Origin: Modestobacter sp. VKM Ac-2985
GTDB taxonomy: Bacteria > Actinomycetota > Actinomycetes > Mycobacteriales > Geodermatophilaceae
Assembly (NCBI RefSeq): GCF_026967925.1
Contig: NZ_JAPVBI010000002.1
Span: 1,355,626 to 1,419,625, forward strand
DNA length: 64,000 nucleotides
Direction: 5' to 3'
Shown in pieces: positions 30,200-40,306 of this stretch. Under the pieces are notes generated by a model. That model did no database searches and had not been told where the DNA came from. It saw only the letters and a list, made by a program, of their open reading frames with translations. The position numbers and the translations under genes were made by a program. The first letter of the stretch is position 1. Every line of letters begins with the position of its first letter.

Positions 30200-30733
30200 T
30201 CAGTCGCCGGCCGGCTCCGCACCGGGCAGCGGGCCCAGCAGCGGCTGGGCCTCCGGCGGGTTCCGGTGGCCCTCCTGCCAGGGCAGCCGGCCGGTGGAGT
30301 CCGGCCAGACCAGCTGGAGCGCCTCGATGGAGCCGTAGAACTGCTCGGCGACCGCGAACCGTGCGGTGTCCTCGACCGCGAGGAAGACCACCGGGGAGTC
30401 GGCGTCGGTCAGCCCGGTCGTGGCCGCGCCGGGACCGAAGCGGGCACCGCCGCGCACCGCCTCGCCCACCAGGTTGAGGTACTTCTCCCCGGCCGGGAAC
30501 GGCAGGCCCACGACGATCACCTCCGGGTGGCCCAGCGCGGTCAGCCCCACGGTGTGCGACCAGCGCGGGTCACCGGGGCTGCCCCCACCGCCGTGCAGCA
30601 CCGCCCAGCCGAACCGGTCGACCACCCGCTGCAGGTCCGCCAGCACCTGGCCGGCGTCCTGTCCCGCTGCCTGCTGGTCCGGGGCCGGCTGCTCGATGGG
30701 CTGTTCGGGGGACTTCTTCCGTCGCCAACGCAC
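30200..30733 (-). CDS. DUF4262 domain protein
   Basis: A 177-residue protein. The conserved block reads G-W-A-V-L-H, W-S-H-T-V-G-L, HPEVIVVGLP, then F-A-V-A-E-Q-F-Y and a C-terminal LVWPD segment. These are DUF4262 features; the function is unknown. The first 30 residues are Lys/Glu/Pro/Gln-rich. I start at GTG 30733. It is downstream of the M23 peptidase gene, 35 bp away. Confidence 0.8.
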   Translation of the reverse strand: MRWRRKKSPEQPIEQPAPDQQAAGQDAGQVLADLQRVVDRFGWAVLHGGGGSPGDPRWSHTVGLTALGHPEVIVVGLPFPAGEKYLNLVGEAVRGGARFGPGAATTGLTDADSPVVFLAVEDTARFAVAEQFYGSIEALQLVWPDSTGRLPWQEGHRNPPEAQPLLGPLPGAEPAGD

Positions 30734-30768
30734 GCCCGGACGGTAGCGCCGTCCCGGTGGGTGCGGGG

Positions 30769-31308
30769 TCAGTGCCACGGGAGCAGCCGCACCCGCGGCG
30801 GGCGCAGGAGCAGGAGCGGGTCCAGGTACGTGTCCCCGTGACGCAGACCCCAGTGCAGGCAGGCGTCCGCCGGGCAGCCCGCGTGCCCGGCCACCAGCAC
30901 GCCCAGCGGTGAGCCACGGGCCACGGGCTGACCGGCGGCGACCCCCGGGGTCACCGGCTCGTACGTCGTCCGCAGCCCGCCGGTGTGGTCGACGCTGACC
31001 ACCGGCCGGCCGGCGACCATCCCGGCGAAGGCCACCACCCCGTCGCCGGCGGCGAGCACCTGCCCGTCCACCGCGCTCGCCAGGTCCACACCCCGGTGTC
31101 CGGCCGCGTACGGCGTCGCCGGGGCGTCGAAGGGCCGGCTGACCGTGGGTGCGCCGGGCAACGGCCAGGCCCAGAGCGCGGCCGGTGACCCCGCCCCTGT
31201 GGGGGAGGGCCTCGGAGCAGCTGCCGCGGTGGGGAGGCCGGTCAGCAGGCCGGCGACGACCAGTGCGGCGACGACCAGTGCGGCGAGGACGGCGCGGGGG
31301 GCGGGCAC
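30769..31308 (-). CDS. Secreted M23 (LytM/peptidase M23) family protein
   Basis: A 179-residue protein beginning with a signal peptide (about 1-30: a long Ala/Val/Leu core then TAAAAP). The M23 domain follows: HRGVDLAS supplies the first metal His and Asp, and a terminal CLHWGLRHG gives LHWG in place of the usual L-H-F-E-I/H-x-H. It likely cleaves or binds peptidoglycan outside the cell. GTG 31308 is the only in-frame start that gives a clean signal peptide; no ribosome site is visible. From memory, an M23 gene also flanks rpsB in M. tuberculosis. Confidence 0.88.
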   Translation of the reverse strand: MPAPRAVLAALVVAALVVAGLLTGLPTAAAAPRPSPTGAGSPAALWAWPLPGAPTVSRPFDAPATPYAAGHRGVDLASAVDGQVLAAGDGVVAFAGMVAGRPVVSVDHTGGLRTTYEPVTPGVAAGQPVARGSPLGVLVAGHAGCPADACLHWGLRHGDTYLDPLLLLRPPRVRLLPWH

Positions 31309-31647
31309 CCACAGGAGGGTGCCGCTGGAGCGGGTCCCCGAGCGGTGCGAGCCGGCGCCTGTGGAAGCCGAGGGCCGCTGGGGACGACCCGGTCGGACGG
31401 CGGTTGCCCAGGGCGTATGCTGATCGGTGCGGTCCGCCTCCGGCGGATCGACTTCGCGTGTCCTCTTCCTGCTGCTCGTGCACCTGGCGAGCTCAGCGGG
31501 GCAGTCGCCACCTCGGTCCCGCCTCCCCCGGCGGGTTCGGTGGCGCGGCTGGACACCAGGGCGGCGCACCTCCCGGTGCGTCCGCGACAACCGAGCAGCG
31601 CGGCGTGGCCCCTGGCCGCCCGCGCACGAGAAGGAAGGCGGCGCCAC
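31309..31647. promoter_or_regulatory. M23/rpsB divergent intergenic region with a candidate rpsB promoter
   Basis: This 339-bp gap contains no credible gene. TATGCT at 31416-31421 is a plausible -10 for rpsB, which would give a long leader of over 200 nt, as often seen for autoregulated ribosomal proteins. A small hairpin (31433-31438 with 31442-31447) follows it. AAGGAAGG at about 31631 is the rpsB ribosome site. Confidence 0.45.
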
Positions 31648-32664
31648 GTGGCAGTCGTCAGCATGAAGAACCTGCTCGACAGCGGCGTCCACTTCGGGCA
31701 CCAGACCCGTCGCTGGAACCCGAAGATGAAGCGCTTCATCTTCACCGAGCGCAACGGCATCTACATCATCGACATCCAGCAGACGCTGGGTTACATCGAC
31801 CAGGCCTACGAGTTCGTGAAGCAGACCGTCGCCCACGGCGGTTCGATCATGTTCATCGGGACCAAGCGCCAGGCGCAGGAGGTCATCGCCGAGCAGGCGA
31901 CCCGCGTCGGCATGCCCTACGTGAACCAGCGCTGGCTGGGCGGCATGCTCACCAACTTCCAGACGGTCTACAAGCGTCTGGCCCGCCTGAAGGAGCTCGA
32001 GGACCTCGAGCAGACCGGCGCGCTGGTCAGCCTCTCGAAGAAGGAGCAGCTGGTCCTCTCCCGCGAGAAGGCCAAGCTCGAGCGCTCCCTCGGCGGCATC
32101 CGCGACATGCAGAAGGTGCCCAGCGCCGTCTGGATCGTGGACACCAAGAAGGAGCACATCGCCGTCGGTGAGGCCCGGAAGCTGGGCATCCCCGTCGTCG
32201 CGATCCTCGACACCAACTGCGACCCCGACGAGGTCGACTACAAGATCCCGGGCAACGACGACGCCATCCGCAGCACCGCGCTGCTGACCCGCGTCATCGC
32301 CGACGCGGTCGCCGAGGGCCTGATGGCCCGCTCGGCCGCGCAGGCCAACGCCGGCCGTGGCGAGGACGGCGCCGAGGCCCCCGCCGTCGGCGGCGGCGAG
32401 CCGCTGGCCGACTGGGAGCGCGAGCTGCTGACCGGTGGCACCGCTGACGCCGCTGCCCCGGCTGCCGAGGCCGTCCCGGCCGTGGCGACCGAGGCCGCGA
32501 CCACCGAGGCCGTGGCTGCCGAGGCCGCCCCGGCTGCCGCCACCGAGCTGCCCGAGACCCCGGCCGCGCCGCCGGCCGTGACGGCCGACGAGGTCGCCCC
32601 GGTCGAGGGCGTCCCCGCCACCGGTGACCAGACCACGGGCACCCAGGGCGCGCAGAACGGCTGA
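31648..32664 (+). CDS. rpsB: 30S ribosomal protein S2
   Basis: A 338-residue S2. The core ([18 protein letters not shown] to R-S-A-A-Q-A-N) ends near residue 235. About 100 residues of Ala/Pro/Glu-rich, low-complexity sequence follow. Start GTG 31648 has AAGGAAGG upstream; the open frame from 31345 has no support. Family motifs [10 protein letters not shown] and [27 protein letters not shown] are intact. It is co-located with tsf, the conserved partner. Confidence 0.97.
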   Translation: MAVVSMKNLLDSGVHFGHQTRRWNPKMKRFIFTERNGIYIIDIQQTLGYIDQAYEFVKQTVAHGGSIMFIGTKRQAQEVIAEQATRVGMPYVNQRWLGGMLTNFQTVYKRLARLKELEDLEQTGALVSLSKKEQLVLSREKAKLERSLGGIRDMQKVPSAVWIVDTKKEHIAVGEARKLGIPVVAILDTNCDPDEVDYKIPGNDDAIRSTALLTRVIADAVAEGLMARSAAQANAGRGEDGAEAPAVGGGEPLADWERELLTGGTADAAAPAAEAVPAVATEAATTEAVAAEAAPAAATELPETPAAPPAVTADEVAPVEGVPATGDQTTGTQGAQNG

Positions 32665-32670
32665 CCGGTC

Positions 32671-32711
32671 GGCGCCGCTCCTCCCCGGCTGAACGCGGGG
32701 AGGGCGGCGCC
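32671..32711 (+). terminator. Hairpin between rpsB and tsf
   Basis: GGCGCCGCTCCTCCCC (32671-32686) pairs with GGGGAGGGCGGCGCC (32697-32711): 15 bp with one bulge and a 10-nt loop. It may attenuate tsf or act as a full terminator. Confidence 0.7.
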
Positions 32712-32789
32712 GCCGTCTGCCCGGCCTCCGGCCGGCACCTCCACTCGCGGGGTCCGCGCCCCGCACCACCACCGATCAGAGGAAGTGAC

Positions 32790-33605
32790 ATGCCTGCTTT
32801 CACCGCAGCCGACGTGAAGCGTCTCCGTGACGCCACCGGCGCCGGCATGATGGACTCCAAGAAGGCCCTGACCGAGGCCGATGGCGACTACGACAAGGCC
32901 ATCGAGTTCCTGCGCGTCAAGGGCGCCAAGGACGTCGGCAAGCGCCTGGAGCGCTCGACCACCAACGGCGTGGTCGTCAGCCGGGACGGCGCCCTGCTCG
33001 AGCTCGACTGCGAGACCGACTTCGTCGCCAAGAACGCCGACTTCGTCAAGCTCGCCGAGCGCCTGCTCGACCTCGTCGTGGCCGAGAAGCCGGCCGACGT
33101 CGACGCGCTGATGGCCACCCAGGTCGACGGCCAGTCGGTCGCCCAGCTCATCGAGTCCGAGTCGGCCCGCATCGGCGAGAAGCTGGTGCTGTCCCGGTTC
33201 GCCGTCTTCGAGGGCACCACGGCGGTCTACCTGCACAAGCGGGCCACCGACCTGCCCCCGGCCATCGGCGTTGCCGTGCAGTACTCCGGCGGCGACGCCG
33301 ACGCGGCACGTTCGCTGGCGATGCACATCGCCGCCGCGCGTCCGCGCTACCTGACCCGCGAGGAGGTCCCCGCGGAGGCCGTGGAGACCGAGCGCCGGGT
33401 CGCCGAGCAGACCGCGAAGGAGGAGGGCAAGCCCGAGCAGGCGATCACCAAGATCGTCGAAGGGCGGGTCAACGCCTACTTCAAGGACTTCGTCCTGCTC
33501 GAGCAGCCCTCGATCACCGAGCCGAAGCGCACCGTCAAGCAGGTCATCGCCGACGCCGGCCTGACCGTCGACCGGTTCGCCCGGTTCGAGGTCGGCCAGG
33601 CCTGA
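32790..33605 (+). CDS. tsf: Elongation factor Ts
   Basis: A 271-residue EF-Ts that recycles EF-Tu-GDP. The N-terminal UBA-like domain begins [19 protein letters not shown]. The signature [11 protein letters not shown] contacts the EF-Tu nucleotide site; the coiled-coil motif follows near [15 protein letters not shown] 32790 has GAGGAAG upstream. The length is typical. A terminator follows 42 bp downstream. Confidence 0.98.
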   Translation: MPAFTAADVKRLRDATGAGMMDSKKALTEADGDYDKAIEFLRVKGAKDVGKRLERSTTNGVVVSRDGALLELDCETDFVAKNADFVKLAERLLDLVVAEKPADVDALMATQVDGQSVAQLIESESARIGEKLVLSRFAVFEGTTAVYLHKRATDLPPAIGVAVQYSGGDADAARSLAMHIAAARPRYLTREEVPAEAVETERRVAEQTAKEEGKPEQAITKIVEGRVNAYFKDFVLLEQPSITEPKRTVKQVIADAGLTVDRFARFEVGQA

Positions 33606-33646
33606 GCCCGACCTCCGAGGCCTGAGAGCTCTCAGCCACGGAACAC

Positions 33647-33682
33647 CCACCGGCCCCGTTCTCTCCAGGACGGGGCCGGTGG
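33647..33682 (+). terminator. Terminator downstream of tsf
   Basis: Perfect 13-bp inverted repeat: 33647-33659 (CCACCGGCCCCGT) with 33670-33682, around a 10-nt loop. It separates tsf from pyrH. Confidence 0.8.
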
Positions 33683-33765
33683 CCTGTCCGGACCCGCCGC
33701 CGGGACACCTGCGCGCACCGGATGCGGCAGGATCGACACACCTGACACCGAACCGAGGAACGCCC

Positions 33766-34527
33766 GTGACCGTGCTGAAGTCCGCGCCCACCGCCTTCGC
33801 CCCGCTGGACGGCTCCGGCTACGACCGGGTGCTCCTGAAGCTCTCCGGTGAGGCCTTCGGGGGCGGCAAGGTCGGGGTCGACCCGGTCATCATCCGGGCG
33901 ATCGCCGAGCAGCTGGCCGCCGTCGTCAATGCGGGGACCCAGGTCGCCGTCGTCGTCGGCGGGGGCAACTTCTTCCGCGGTGCCGAGCTCTCGCAGGCCG
34001 GCATGGACCGCGGCCACGCGGACTACATGGGCATGCTCGGCACGGTGATGAACTGCCTGGCCCTGCAGGACTTCTGCGAGAAGGCCGGGCTCGAGACCCG
34101 GGTGCAGACCGCGATCACCATGGGCCAGGTCGCCGAGCCCTACATCCCGCGCAAGGCGATCCGGCACATGGAGAAGGGCCGTCTGGTCATCTTCGGAGCG
34201 GGCGCCGGCATGCCGTACTTCTCGACCGACACGGTGGCCGCGCAACGCGCCCTGGAGATCGAGTGCCAGGTGCTGTTGATGGCCAAGAACGGCGTGGACG
34301 GGGTCTACGACGACGACCCGCGCACGAACTCCGCGGCCACGATGTACACCGACCTGGACTACGGCACGGTGCTGGCCAAGCAGCTCAAGGTCGCCGACGC
34401 CACGGCCATCAGCCTCTGCATGGACAACCAGATGCCGATCGTCGTGTTCAACCTGTTGCGCGACGGCAACATCGCCCGTGCAGTGGCAGGTGAGAGGATC
34501 GGCACGCTGATCAGCGCCCAGGCCTGA
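33766..34527 (+). CDS. pyrH: UMP kinase
   Basis: A 253-residue bacterial UMP kinase (amino-acid kinase fold). Motifs: [12 protein letters not shown] near residue 25, [28 protein letters not shown] and the DDDPRTN segment. It makes UDP from UMP and is allosterically controlled by GTP/UTP in the family. I use GTG 33766 (V-T-V-L-K-S) with CGAGGAA upstream, not the longer frame from 33679. CAGGAT at 33727-33732 could be a promoter -10. Confidence 0.96.
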   Translation: MTVLKSAPTAFAPLDGSGYDRVLLKLSGEAFGGGKVGVDPVIIRAIAEQLAAVVNAGTQVAVVVGGGNFFRGAELSQAGMDRGHADYMGMLGTVMNCLALQDFCEKAGLETRVQTAITMGQVAEPYIPRKAIRHMEKGRLVIFGAGAGMPYFSTDTVAAQRALEIECQVLLMAKNGVDGVYDDDPRTNSAATMYTDLDYGTVLAKQLKVADATAISLCMDNQMPIVVFNLLRDGNIARAVAGERIGTLISAQA

Positions 34528-34544
34528 CCGGCCGGACGTCGTTC

Positions 34545-34571
34545 GGGGCGGCGCACGCCGGGTGCCGCCCC
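34545..34571 (+). terminator. Hairpin between pyrH and frr
   Basis: GGGGCGGC (34545-34552) pairs with GCCGCCCC (34564-34571), 8 bp around an 11-nt loop. Confidence 0.5.
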
Positions 34572-34620
34572 ATCCGCACACCGCACAGAACCCGGCAGCT
34601 GCCGCAGGAGGAGAAGACCC

Positions 34621-35178
34621 GTGATCGACGACACCCTGCTCGATGCCGAAGAGCGGATGGACAAGGCCCTGTCGGTCGCTCGCGAGGACCTCGGTTCCGT
34701 TCGCACCGGCCGCGCCGCGCCGTCCATGTTCAACAAGATCTTCGTCGACTACTACGGCGCGATGACACCGGTGCCGCAGATGGCCTCGATCACCGTGCCC
34801 GAGGCGCGGATGGCGGTCATCAAGCCCTACGACGCCACGCAGCTGCAGGCCATCGAGAAGGCGATCCGCAACTCCGACCTGGGCGTGAACCCGACCAACG
34901 ACGGGTCGCTGATCCGGGTGGTCTTCCCCCAGCTGACCGAGGAGCGCCGCCGCGACCTGGTGAAGATGGCCCGGTCCAAGGGCGAGGACGCCAAGGTCTC
35001 GATCCGCAACGTGCGCCGTCGGGCCAAGGAGGAGCTGGACCGGATCAACAAGGACGGCGAGGCCGGCGAGGACGACGTGCGCCGCGCGGAGAAGGAGCTC
35101 GACGACCTCACCGCCGCGCACGTCGCCAGCATCGACGAGGCGATGAAGAACAAGGAGACCGAGCTCCTGGACGTCTGA
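34621..35178 (+). CDS. frr: Ribosome recycling factor
   Basis: A 185-residue RRF, the usual length. Signature stretches: [20 protein letters not shown] near the start, [31 protein letters not shown] and [11 protein letters not shown]. It splits post-termination ribosomes together with EF-G. GTG 34621 follows AGGAGGA about 7 nt upstream. It is followed closely by cdsA (20 bp). Confidence 0.98.
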   Translation: MIDDTLLDAEERMDKALSVAREDLGSVRTGRAAPSMFNKIFVDYYGAMTPVPQMASITVPEARMAVIKPYDATQLQAIEKAIRNSDLGVNPTNDGSLIRVVFPQLTEERRRDLVKMARSKGEDAKVSIRNVRRRAKEELDRINKDGEAGEDDVRRAEKELDDLTAAHVASIDEAMKNKETELLDV

Positions 35179-35198
35179 GTCGACCGCCCGACGCCGCC

Positions 35199-36398
35199 GT
35201 GACCCGCGACCCGCACCGCCCCGAGCCCCTCGGCTCGGGGCGCCAGCCTGCCCGCGCCCGGACCGGGACCGCTGACGGGCCCGGCGGTACGGGGGGCAGC
35301 CCGGGCCGTCGGCCGGACCCGGACACCGGGCCGCTGGTCCGGATCGACCAGCCGCCGGTGCCGCCACGTCCTGGAGGCCGGCCCCCCGGGCCGGTCCCGG
35401 GACCGGAGACCGAGGACCTGCGCCGGGCCGGCGAGCCCACCGAGGCCCGTCCCCTGGCGTCGGGCGGGCCGGCGGCCGAGCCCAGTGGCGAGCCCGCGGA
35501 CGCCCCCCTCACCGCGGTGCCCGACGCCCTGGGCACCGAGGTCACCGGAGAGGCACCACAGGGCACCCCCAGCGGCGCACCCCGGGCCGTCGGGCGGGCC
35601 GGCCGGGACATGGCCGCGGCGGTCGGGGTCGGGCTGGGGCTGGGCGCGGTCGTCATAGCGACGCTGCTGCTCTGGCGGCCGTCGTTCCTCGTCGTCGTCA
35701 CCGCCGCCGTCCTGATCAGCGTGGTCGAGCTGAGCGGGGCCATGACGAAGGGCGGACACCGGCCGCCGCGCACCCCCGTGCTGGTGGGGGCGGTCGTGAT
35801 GGTCGCCCTGGCCTGGACGCGTGGCCCCTCGGGCCTGGTCATCGCCTTCCTGCTCACCGTCTTCGCCGTGCTGCTCTGGCGGCTGGGCGACGGCCCGGTC
35901 GGTTATCTGCGCGACGCATCGGCGGCGGTCTTCGTCGCCCTCTACGTGCCGTTGCTGGCCGGCTTCGCCGTCCTGCTGCTGGTGCCCGACGACGGCGCGG
36001 CCCGGGTGCTGACCTTCATCGTCACGGTGGTCTGCAGTGACGTGGGCGGCTTTGCTGCGGGGGTGCGCTTCGGGAAGCACCCGCTGGCCCGCACGGTCAG
36101 TCCGAAGAAGTCCTGGGAGGGGCTGGCCGGGTCGGTCGGGGCGTGTGTGCTCGCGGGCACGCTGCTGATCGCCCTGGTGTTCGGCGGGCCGTGGTGGGGT
36201 GGCGTGCTCTACGGCGTCGCCATCGCCGTCACCGCCACCCTGGGCGACCTGGGGGAGTCCCTGATCAAGCGGGACCTGGGCATCAAGGACATGGGCACGC
36301 TGCTGCCCGGCCATGGCGGTCTGATGGACCGGATGGACTCCCTGCTCCCGTCGGCCGCGGTGGCCTGGCTGATCCTGTCGGTGGTCGCGCCGGTCTGA
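35199..36398 (+). CDS. cdsA: Phosphatidate cytidylyltransferase
   Basis: A 399-residue CDP-diacylglycerol synthase. A Pro/Gly/Arg-rich, disordered cytoplasmic N-terminus of about 130 residues precedes some eight membrane helices. The C-terminal signature is complete: LIKRDLGIKDMGTLLPGHGG then LMDRMDSLL. The N-terminal extension is common in Actinobacteria. It starts with GTG 20 bp after frr. It feeds phospholipid and phosphatidylinositol synthesis. Confidence 0.95.
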   Translation: MTRDPHRPEPLGSGRQPARARTGTADGPGGTGGSPGRRPDPDTGPLVRIDQPPVPPRPGGRPPGPVPGPETEDLRRAGEPTEARPLASGGPAAEPSGEPADAPLTAVPDALGTEVTGEAPQGTPSGAPRAVGRAGRDMAAAVGVGLGLGAVVIATLLLWRPSFLVVVTAAVLISVVELSGAMTKGGHRPPRTPVLVGAVVMVALAWTRGPSGLVIAFLLTVFAVLLWRLGDGPVGYLRDASAAVFVALYVPLLAGFAVLLLVPDDGAARVLTFIVTVVCSDVGGFAAGVRFGKHPLARTVSPKKSWEGLAGSVGACVLAGTLLIALVFGGPWWGGVLYGVAIAVTATLGDLGESLIKRDLGIKDMGTLLPGHGGLMDRMDSLLPSAAVAWLILSVVAPV

Positions 36399-36462
36399 CC
36401 CGGGGGCGGTCCGGGTCAGGCGCCGGGACGGCCGTTCGGGACGTCATGGCAGCATCCGGGCG

Positions 36463-37146
36463 GTGACCGAGGGGACGGACGGGCAGGGGGCGGACGGGCA
36501 GGTGCCCGGTCCGACCGAGTGGGGTGGGTCGATCGGCGTCGGCCCCTGGACCGGTCCCTGGCCGACCGATCCGCGGTACGACCGCGAACTGCTCGCCGAG
36601 GGCGATCGCCGGAACGTGGTGGACCGCTACCGGTACTGGCGCCTGGAGGCGGTGGTCGCCGACCTGGACGCGCGACGGCATCCGTTCCACGTCGCCATCG
36701 AGAACTTCGAGCACGACCTGAACATCGGCACGGTGGTGCGCACGGCCAACGCCTTCCTGGCGGCGGAGGTGCACGTGGTCGGCCGCCGGCGGTGGAACCG
36801 GCGGGGGGCCATGGTCACCGACCGCTACCAGCACCTGCGTCACCACCCGGACGTGAGCGGGCTGCTCGAGCACGCGGCGGCAGAGGAGCTGACGGTGGTG
36901 GCGGTGGACAACGGCCCCGGTGCCGTTCCGCTGGAGACGGTCTCGTTGCCGCGCCACTGCGTCCTGCTGTTCGGCCAGGAGGGGCCCGGTCTCACGCCGG
37001 CGGCCCGGGACGGCGCCACGCTCACCGTGTCGATCGCCCAGTTCGGCTCGACGCGGTCGTTGAACGCCGGGGTCGCCGCGGGCATCGCGATGCACGCCTG
37101 GATCCGGGAGCACGCCGACCTCAGTGCTGTGGCCCAGCCCGGCTGA
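36463..37146 (+). CDS. TrmH/SpoU family RNA 2'-O-methyltransferase
   Basis: A 227-residue SPOUT protein. The three knot motifs are visible: NIGTVVRTANAF at about 86-97, LLFGQEGPGL at about 168-177 and RSLNAGVAAGIAMH at about 200-213. The first 50 residues form an unusual Gly/Pro/Trp-rich lead (ending R-Y-D-R-E-L-L). The target nucleotide (rRNA or tRNA) cannot be assigned. It starts with GTG 36463. Confidence 0.88.
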   Translation: MTEGTDGQGADGQVPGPTEWGGSIGVGPWTGPWPTDPRYDRELLAEGDRRNVVDRYRYWRLEAVVADLDARRHPFHVAIENFEHDLNIGTVVRTANAFLAAEVHVVGRRRWNRRGAMVTDRYQHLRHHPDVSGLLEHAAAEELTVVAVDNGPGAVPLETVSLPRHCVLLFGQEGPGLTPAARDGATLTVSIAQFGSTRSLNAGVAAGIAMHAWIREHADLSAVAQPG

Positions 37147-37192
37147 TCGACTGGTCGACCGGCGAGGCCGAGCGCAGTGTGACCGGTCGATC
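37145..37192 (+). terminator. Inverted repeat at the end of the TrmH-type gene
   Basis: GATCGACTGGTC (37145-37156), overlapping the stop codon, pairs with GACCGGTCGATC (37181-37192) with one wobble. The interval also holds a GGTCGACC palindrome. Probable terminator. Confidence 0.55.
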
Positions 37193-37308
37193 ACGCCGCG
37201 CCTACCGGATGGGCAGGCTGCGCTCCGGCAGCATGGCCGGTCGGGTCTGGTGTCCGGGCTCGGCCACGACCGGTGGCCGAGACGGCGACCGGCCGGGGAG
37301 GAGTGGCC

Positions 37309-39030
37309 GTGGTGTCGGGCCGACCGCGGGGTGACGAGTCGCCTCAGGACCAGACGGCGTCGCCGGTGGACGGTCAGGACCAGCGCGCCTCGGTGGGCCC
37401 GGGACCGGACGGGTCTGCGGCCGGTGATGCGGGGACCGGTGATGCGGTGACCGAGGTCCCGGAGACCGTGGTGCCCGAGGCCGTGGTCCCCGACGTCGAG
37501 GTGACGGACGTCGAGGTGACGGACGTCGAGGTGACGGACGTCGAGGTGACGGACGTCGAGACCCCGACGATCGAGGCGCCCGAGATCCGAGCGCCCGAGA
37601 TCGAAGCAGCAGAGCTCGAGGTGTTAGAGCTGGCCCGCCCGGCCGCCCACGAGTCCGCGGAACCCCCGGCCACCGGCCATGCGCCGACCGATCAGGTGAC
37701 GGCCGGCGAGTTCCCGTGGGAGGAGGCTCCCTGGGACGAGGCGTGGCTGCCGCAGTGGGTCCACGCCGGGCCGCTGACGAACGGCGTGTTGTCGCCCGAG
37801 GACTCCGACGTCCTCCCCGAGCCGGTCGACCGGGGGGACCTGACCCCGGGGGCGTCCACCGCACTGGTCACGGACCTGTCGGAGGCCGATCGCACCGTCG
37901 AGGACGACCAGGCGCAGCTCGCTGCCTGGGCCGCCGACATCGCGGCTGCGGAGGCGCTGGCCGCCGCAGCTGCCGGCACCCGCGTCACGACCGCAGCCGA
38001 CGCTCCGCCAGCCGTCCGGACCCCGCCGGCCCCTGTTCGGCGGCGGCGGTACCGCGTGCTGCTCCCGGCGGCAGTGCTCGTCCTGGCCGGGGTCGTGGCC
38101 GGCTTCACCCTGCCCGGCGGGCCGGACGGTGCGGGACCCTCGGTCGCTGCCGTGCAGCGGGACACCGACCAGCGAGCCGCGCCGACGACGTCGAGCCGAC
38201 CACCGGCGGCGCGGCCGGGTGGGGTGTCTGCACCCGACGCCGGCGACGGCCTCGTGGCCCCGCCCGTCACCACGGCTCCGACCGGGTCGCCGAGCACCGC
38301 GGCGGCACCCCGCCCGCGGACCGCATCGACCCAGTCGACCTCGGCGGTCCGGAACCGCGTGCGGCAGGTGATGGCGGCGCCTCGGTCCCGCGTGCAGCCC
38401 CGCGTTCCCGCGGGCTCTGTCGTGCAGCGGCCAGCACCGCCGATGCGGCCTGCCCCGAACGTGCCGGCGCCGGACGACCCCGCTCCGGTCGTCACCGACC
38501 CTGCCCCCCTCGGCCCGCCCGCGACCGGCCCGGTCGGCGGACCGACGCTGCCGGACGACGACTGCGCCGTGCCCGTGCCCGTGCCCGTGCCCGAGGACAG
38601 CGAGACCCCGGACGAGAGCACCGACGAGGGCACGGACGACCCGGCCGTCGACGTGGTCGTCGACGTCCTGGCCGCGACGTGCGCGCCGGTGGACCCCGAC
38701 GAGCAGGTCCCCGGTCCGGACGCCACCGACCCGCAGGAGCCCGGCCCGGTGGGCACCGACCCGCCGGCCCCGGATCCGGTGGTGACCGACCCCGGTGGTC
38801 CGCAGGTGCCCGGCGGACCCGGGGACGGGTCGTCCGGCGGGGGCGGGGCCGTGCCGCCGACCGCCGCCCCCGCTCCGACCACCACACCGACAGCGACGCC
38901 GACCGTGACCTCGCCGCCGCCGCCGCCGCCGCCGCTGCCGTCGCCGTCGCCGCCGACTGCGACGACCGCCCCGACGTCCGGAGCACCTGACCCGTCGGCG
39001 ACGCTGGCCGAGGCACGCGGCCGGAGCTGA
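37309..39030 (+). CDS. Proline-rich single-pass membrane protein of unknown function
   Basis: A 573-residue low-complexity protein. N-terminal half (about 1-240) is acidic and contains four VEVTD pentapeptides encoded by 15-bp DNA repeats; a W-rich patch ([15 protein letters not shown]) follows. One membrane helix (about 247-267, [21 protein letters not shown]) separates it from a Pro/Thr/Ala-rich extracytoplasmic C-terminal half with poly-Pro near the end. Two Cys (in DDDCAVP and AATCAPV) lie in the outer part. GTG 37309 has GGGGAGGAG upstream; GTG 37273 is a longer option. No family recognised; the layout suggests an envelope protein. Confidence 0.65.
   Translation: MVSGRPRGDESPQDQTASPVDGQDQRASVGPGPDGSAAGDAGTGDAVTEVPETVVPEAVVPDVEVTDVEVTDVEVTDVEVTDVETPTIEAPEIRAPEIEAAELEVLELARPAAHESAEPPATGHAPTDQVTAGEFPWEEAPWDEAWLPQWVHAGPLTNGVLSPEDSDVLPEPVDRGDLTPGASTALVTDLSEADRTVEDDQAQLAAWAADIAAAEALAAAAAGTRVTTAADAPPAVRTPPAPVRRRRYRVLLPAAVLVLAGVVAGFTLPGGPDGAGPSVAAVQRDTDQRAAPTTSSRPPAARPGGVSAPDAGDGLVAPPVTTAPTGSPSTAAAPRPRTASTQSTSAVRNRVRQVMAAPRSRVQPRVPAGSVVQRPAPPMRPAPNVPAPDDPAPVVTDPAPLGPPATGPVGGPTLPDDDCAVPVPVPVPEDSETPDESTDEGTDDPAVDVVVDVLAATCAPVDPDEQVPGPDATDPQEPGPVGTDPPAPDPVVTDPGGPQVPGGPGDGSSGGGGAVPPTAAPAPTTTPTATPTVTSPPPPPPPLPSPSPPTATTAPTSGAPDPSATLAEARGRS
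37495..37560 (+). repeat. 15-bp in-frame tandem repeat (four copies plus six bases)
   Basis: GTCGAGGTGACGGAC repeats at 37495, 37510, 37525 and 37540, followed by GTCGAG at 37555-37560. It encodes V-E-V-T-D four times. The copies are identical, implying recent slippage. Confidence 0.95.
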
Positions 39031-39113
39031 CGGCCGGAGCGGCGTGCGCTGATCCTCCCGGGGAGCGATGTCACCCTCCACCGAGCCACCTCCGGCGGCC
39101 TGGTGGTGGGAGC

Positions 39114-40304
39114 ATGGACGTCGTCATGACTGTCTTGCCCCTGGTCTTCGAGGCCCCCCGCCGCACCAAGCCGCCTCGGCACCTCGCCGACCTGACCCGT
39201 GCGGAGGCCCGTGCGGCGATCGTCGAGCTGGGTCAGCCGGCGTTCCGCGCCGACCAGCTGGCCCGGCACTTCTACGCCGGGGTGACCGACCCGGAGCAGA
39301 TGACCGACCTGCCGGCCGCCTCGCGTGCGGAGCTGGCCGGGGCGCTGCTGCCCGGGCTGCTGACCCCGGTGCGGCACCAGTCCGCCGACGGCGGCCGCAC
39401 CCGCAAGACGCTGTGGCGCCTGCACGACGGGGCGCTGGTCGAGAGCGTCCTCATGCGCTACCCCGACCGCGCCACCGTCTGCATCTCCAGCCAGGCCGGC
39501 TGCGGGATGGCCTGCCCGTTCTGCGCGACCGGCCAGAGCGGCCTGACCCGCAACCTGTCCGCGGCCGAGATCATCGGCCAGGCGGTCGCCGCAGCCGCTG
39601 CCATGGCCAACGGTGAGATCCCCGGCGGCCCCGGCCGGCTGTCCAACGTCGTCTTCATGGGCATGGGCGAGCCGCTGGCCAACTACGCCCGGGTGCGCAA
39701 GACGCTCGACGCGCTGCTGACCCCGGCACCGCACGGGCTGGGGCTGTCCCAGCGCGCGGTGACCGTGTCGACGGTCGGCGTCGTCCCGGCCATCCGGAAG
39801 CTGACCGACGAGGGGCTCAACGTGACCCTGGCGGTCAGCCTGCACGCCCCCGACGACGAGCTGCGTGACGAGCTGGTGCCGATCAACACCCGCTGGAAGG
39901 TCGACGAGGTGCTGGGCGCCGCTGACGACTTCGCCCGCCGTACCGGTCGCCGGTACTCGATCGAGTACGCGCTGATCCGGGACATCAACGACCAGCCGTT
40001 CCGGGCCGACCTGCTCGGGAAGCTGCTGGCGAAGCGGCTGGCGCACGTGAACCTGATCCCGCTCAACCCGACACCGGGCAGCAAGTGGGACGCCAGTCCG
40101 TTGCCCGCCCAACGGGAGTTCGTCGCCCGGCTGCGTGCCGCGGGGGTGCCGACCACGGTCCGCGACACCCGCGGCTCGGACATCGACGGCGCCTGCGGTC
40201 AGCTGGCCGCCGCCGACCAGGTCGACGGGGTGCCGAGCATCGCCGTCCCGGTGCCGGGCATCGAGGAGGGCGTGCCCCTCGGGGCCGAGTCGGACCAGGG
40301 CTGA
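39114..40304 (+). CDS. rlmN: 23S rRNA/tRNA adenine C2-methyltransferase RlmN
   Basis: A 396-residue radical-SAM dual-specificity methyltransferase (A2503 of 23S rRNA and A37 of some tRNAs). The cluster motif supplies Cys130, Cys134 and Cys137 (CGMACPFC). The partner catalytic Cys361 in DGACGQL is present, as is [12 protein letters not shown] 39114 or 39126 may be the start. It is followed three bases later by the VIT gene. Confidence 0.97.
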   Translation: MDVVMTVLPLVFEAPRRTKPPRHLADLTRAEARAAIVELGQPAFRADQLARHFYAGVTDPEQMTDLPAASRAELAGALLPGLLTPVRHQSADGGRTRKTLWRLHDGALVESVLMRYPDRATVCISSQAGCGMACPFCATGQSGLTRNLSAAEIIGQAVAAAAAMANGEIPGGPGRLSNVVFMGMGEPLANYARVRKTLDALLTPAPHGLGLSQRAVTVSTVGVVPAIRKLTDEGLNVTLAVSLHAPDDELRDELVPINTRWKVDEVLGAADDFARRTGRRYSIEYALIRDINDQPFRADLLGKLLAKRLAHVNLIPLNPTPGSKWDASPLPAQREFVARLRAAGVPTTVRDTRGSDIDGACGQLAAADQVDGVPSIAVPVPGIEEGVPLGAESDQG

Positions 40305-40306
40305 CC

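Noticed and set aside
37495..37560. CRISPR-like short regular repeat
   Set aside because: The repeats are contiguous 15-mers in frame within a protein gene, with no spacers; no cas genes are near.
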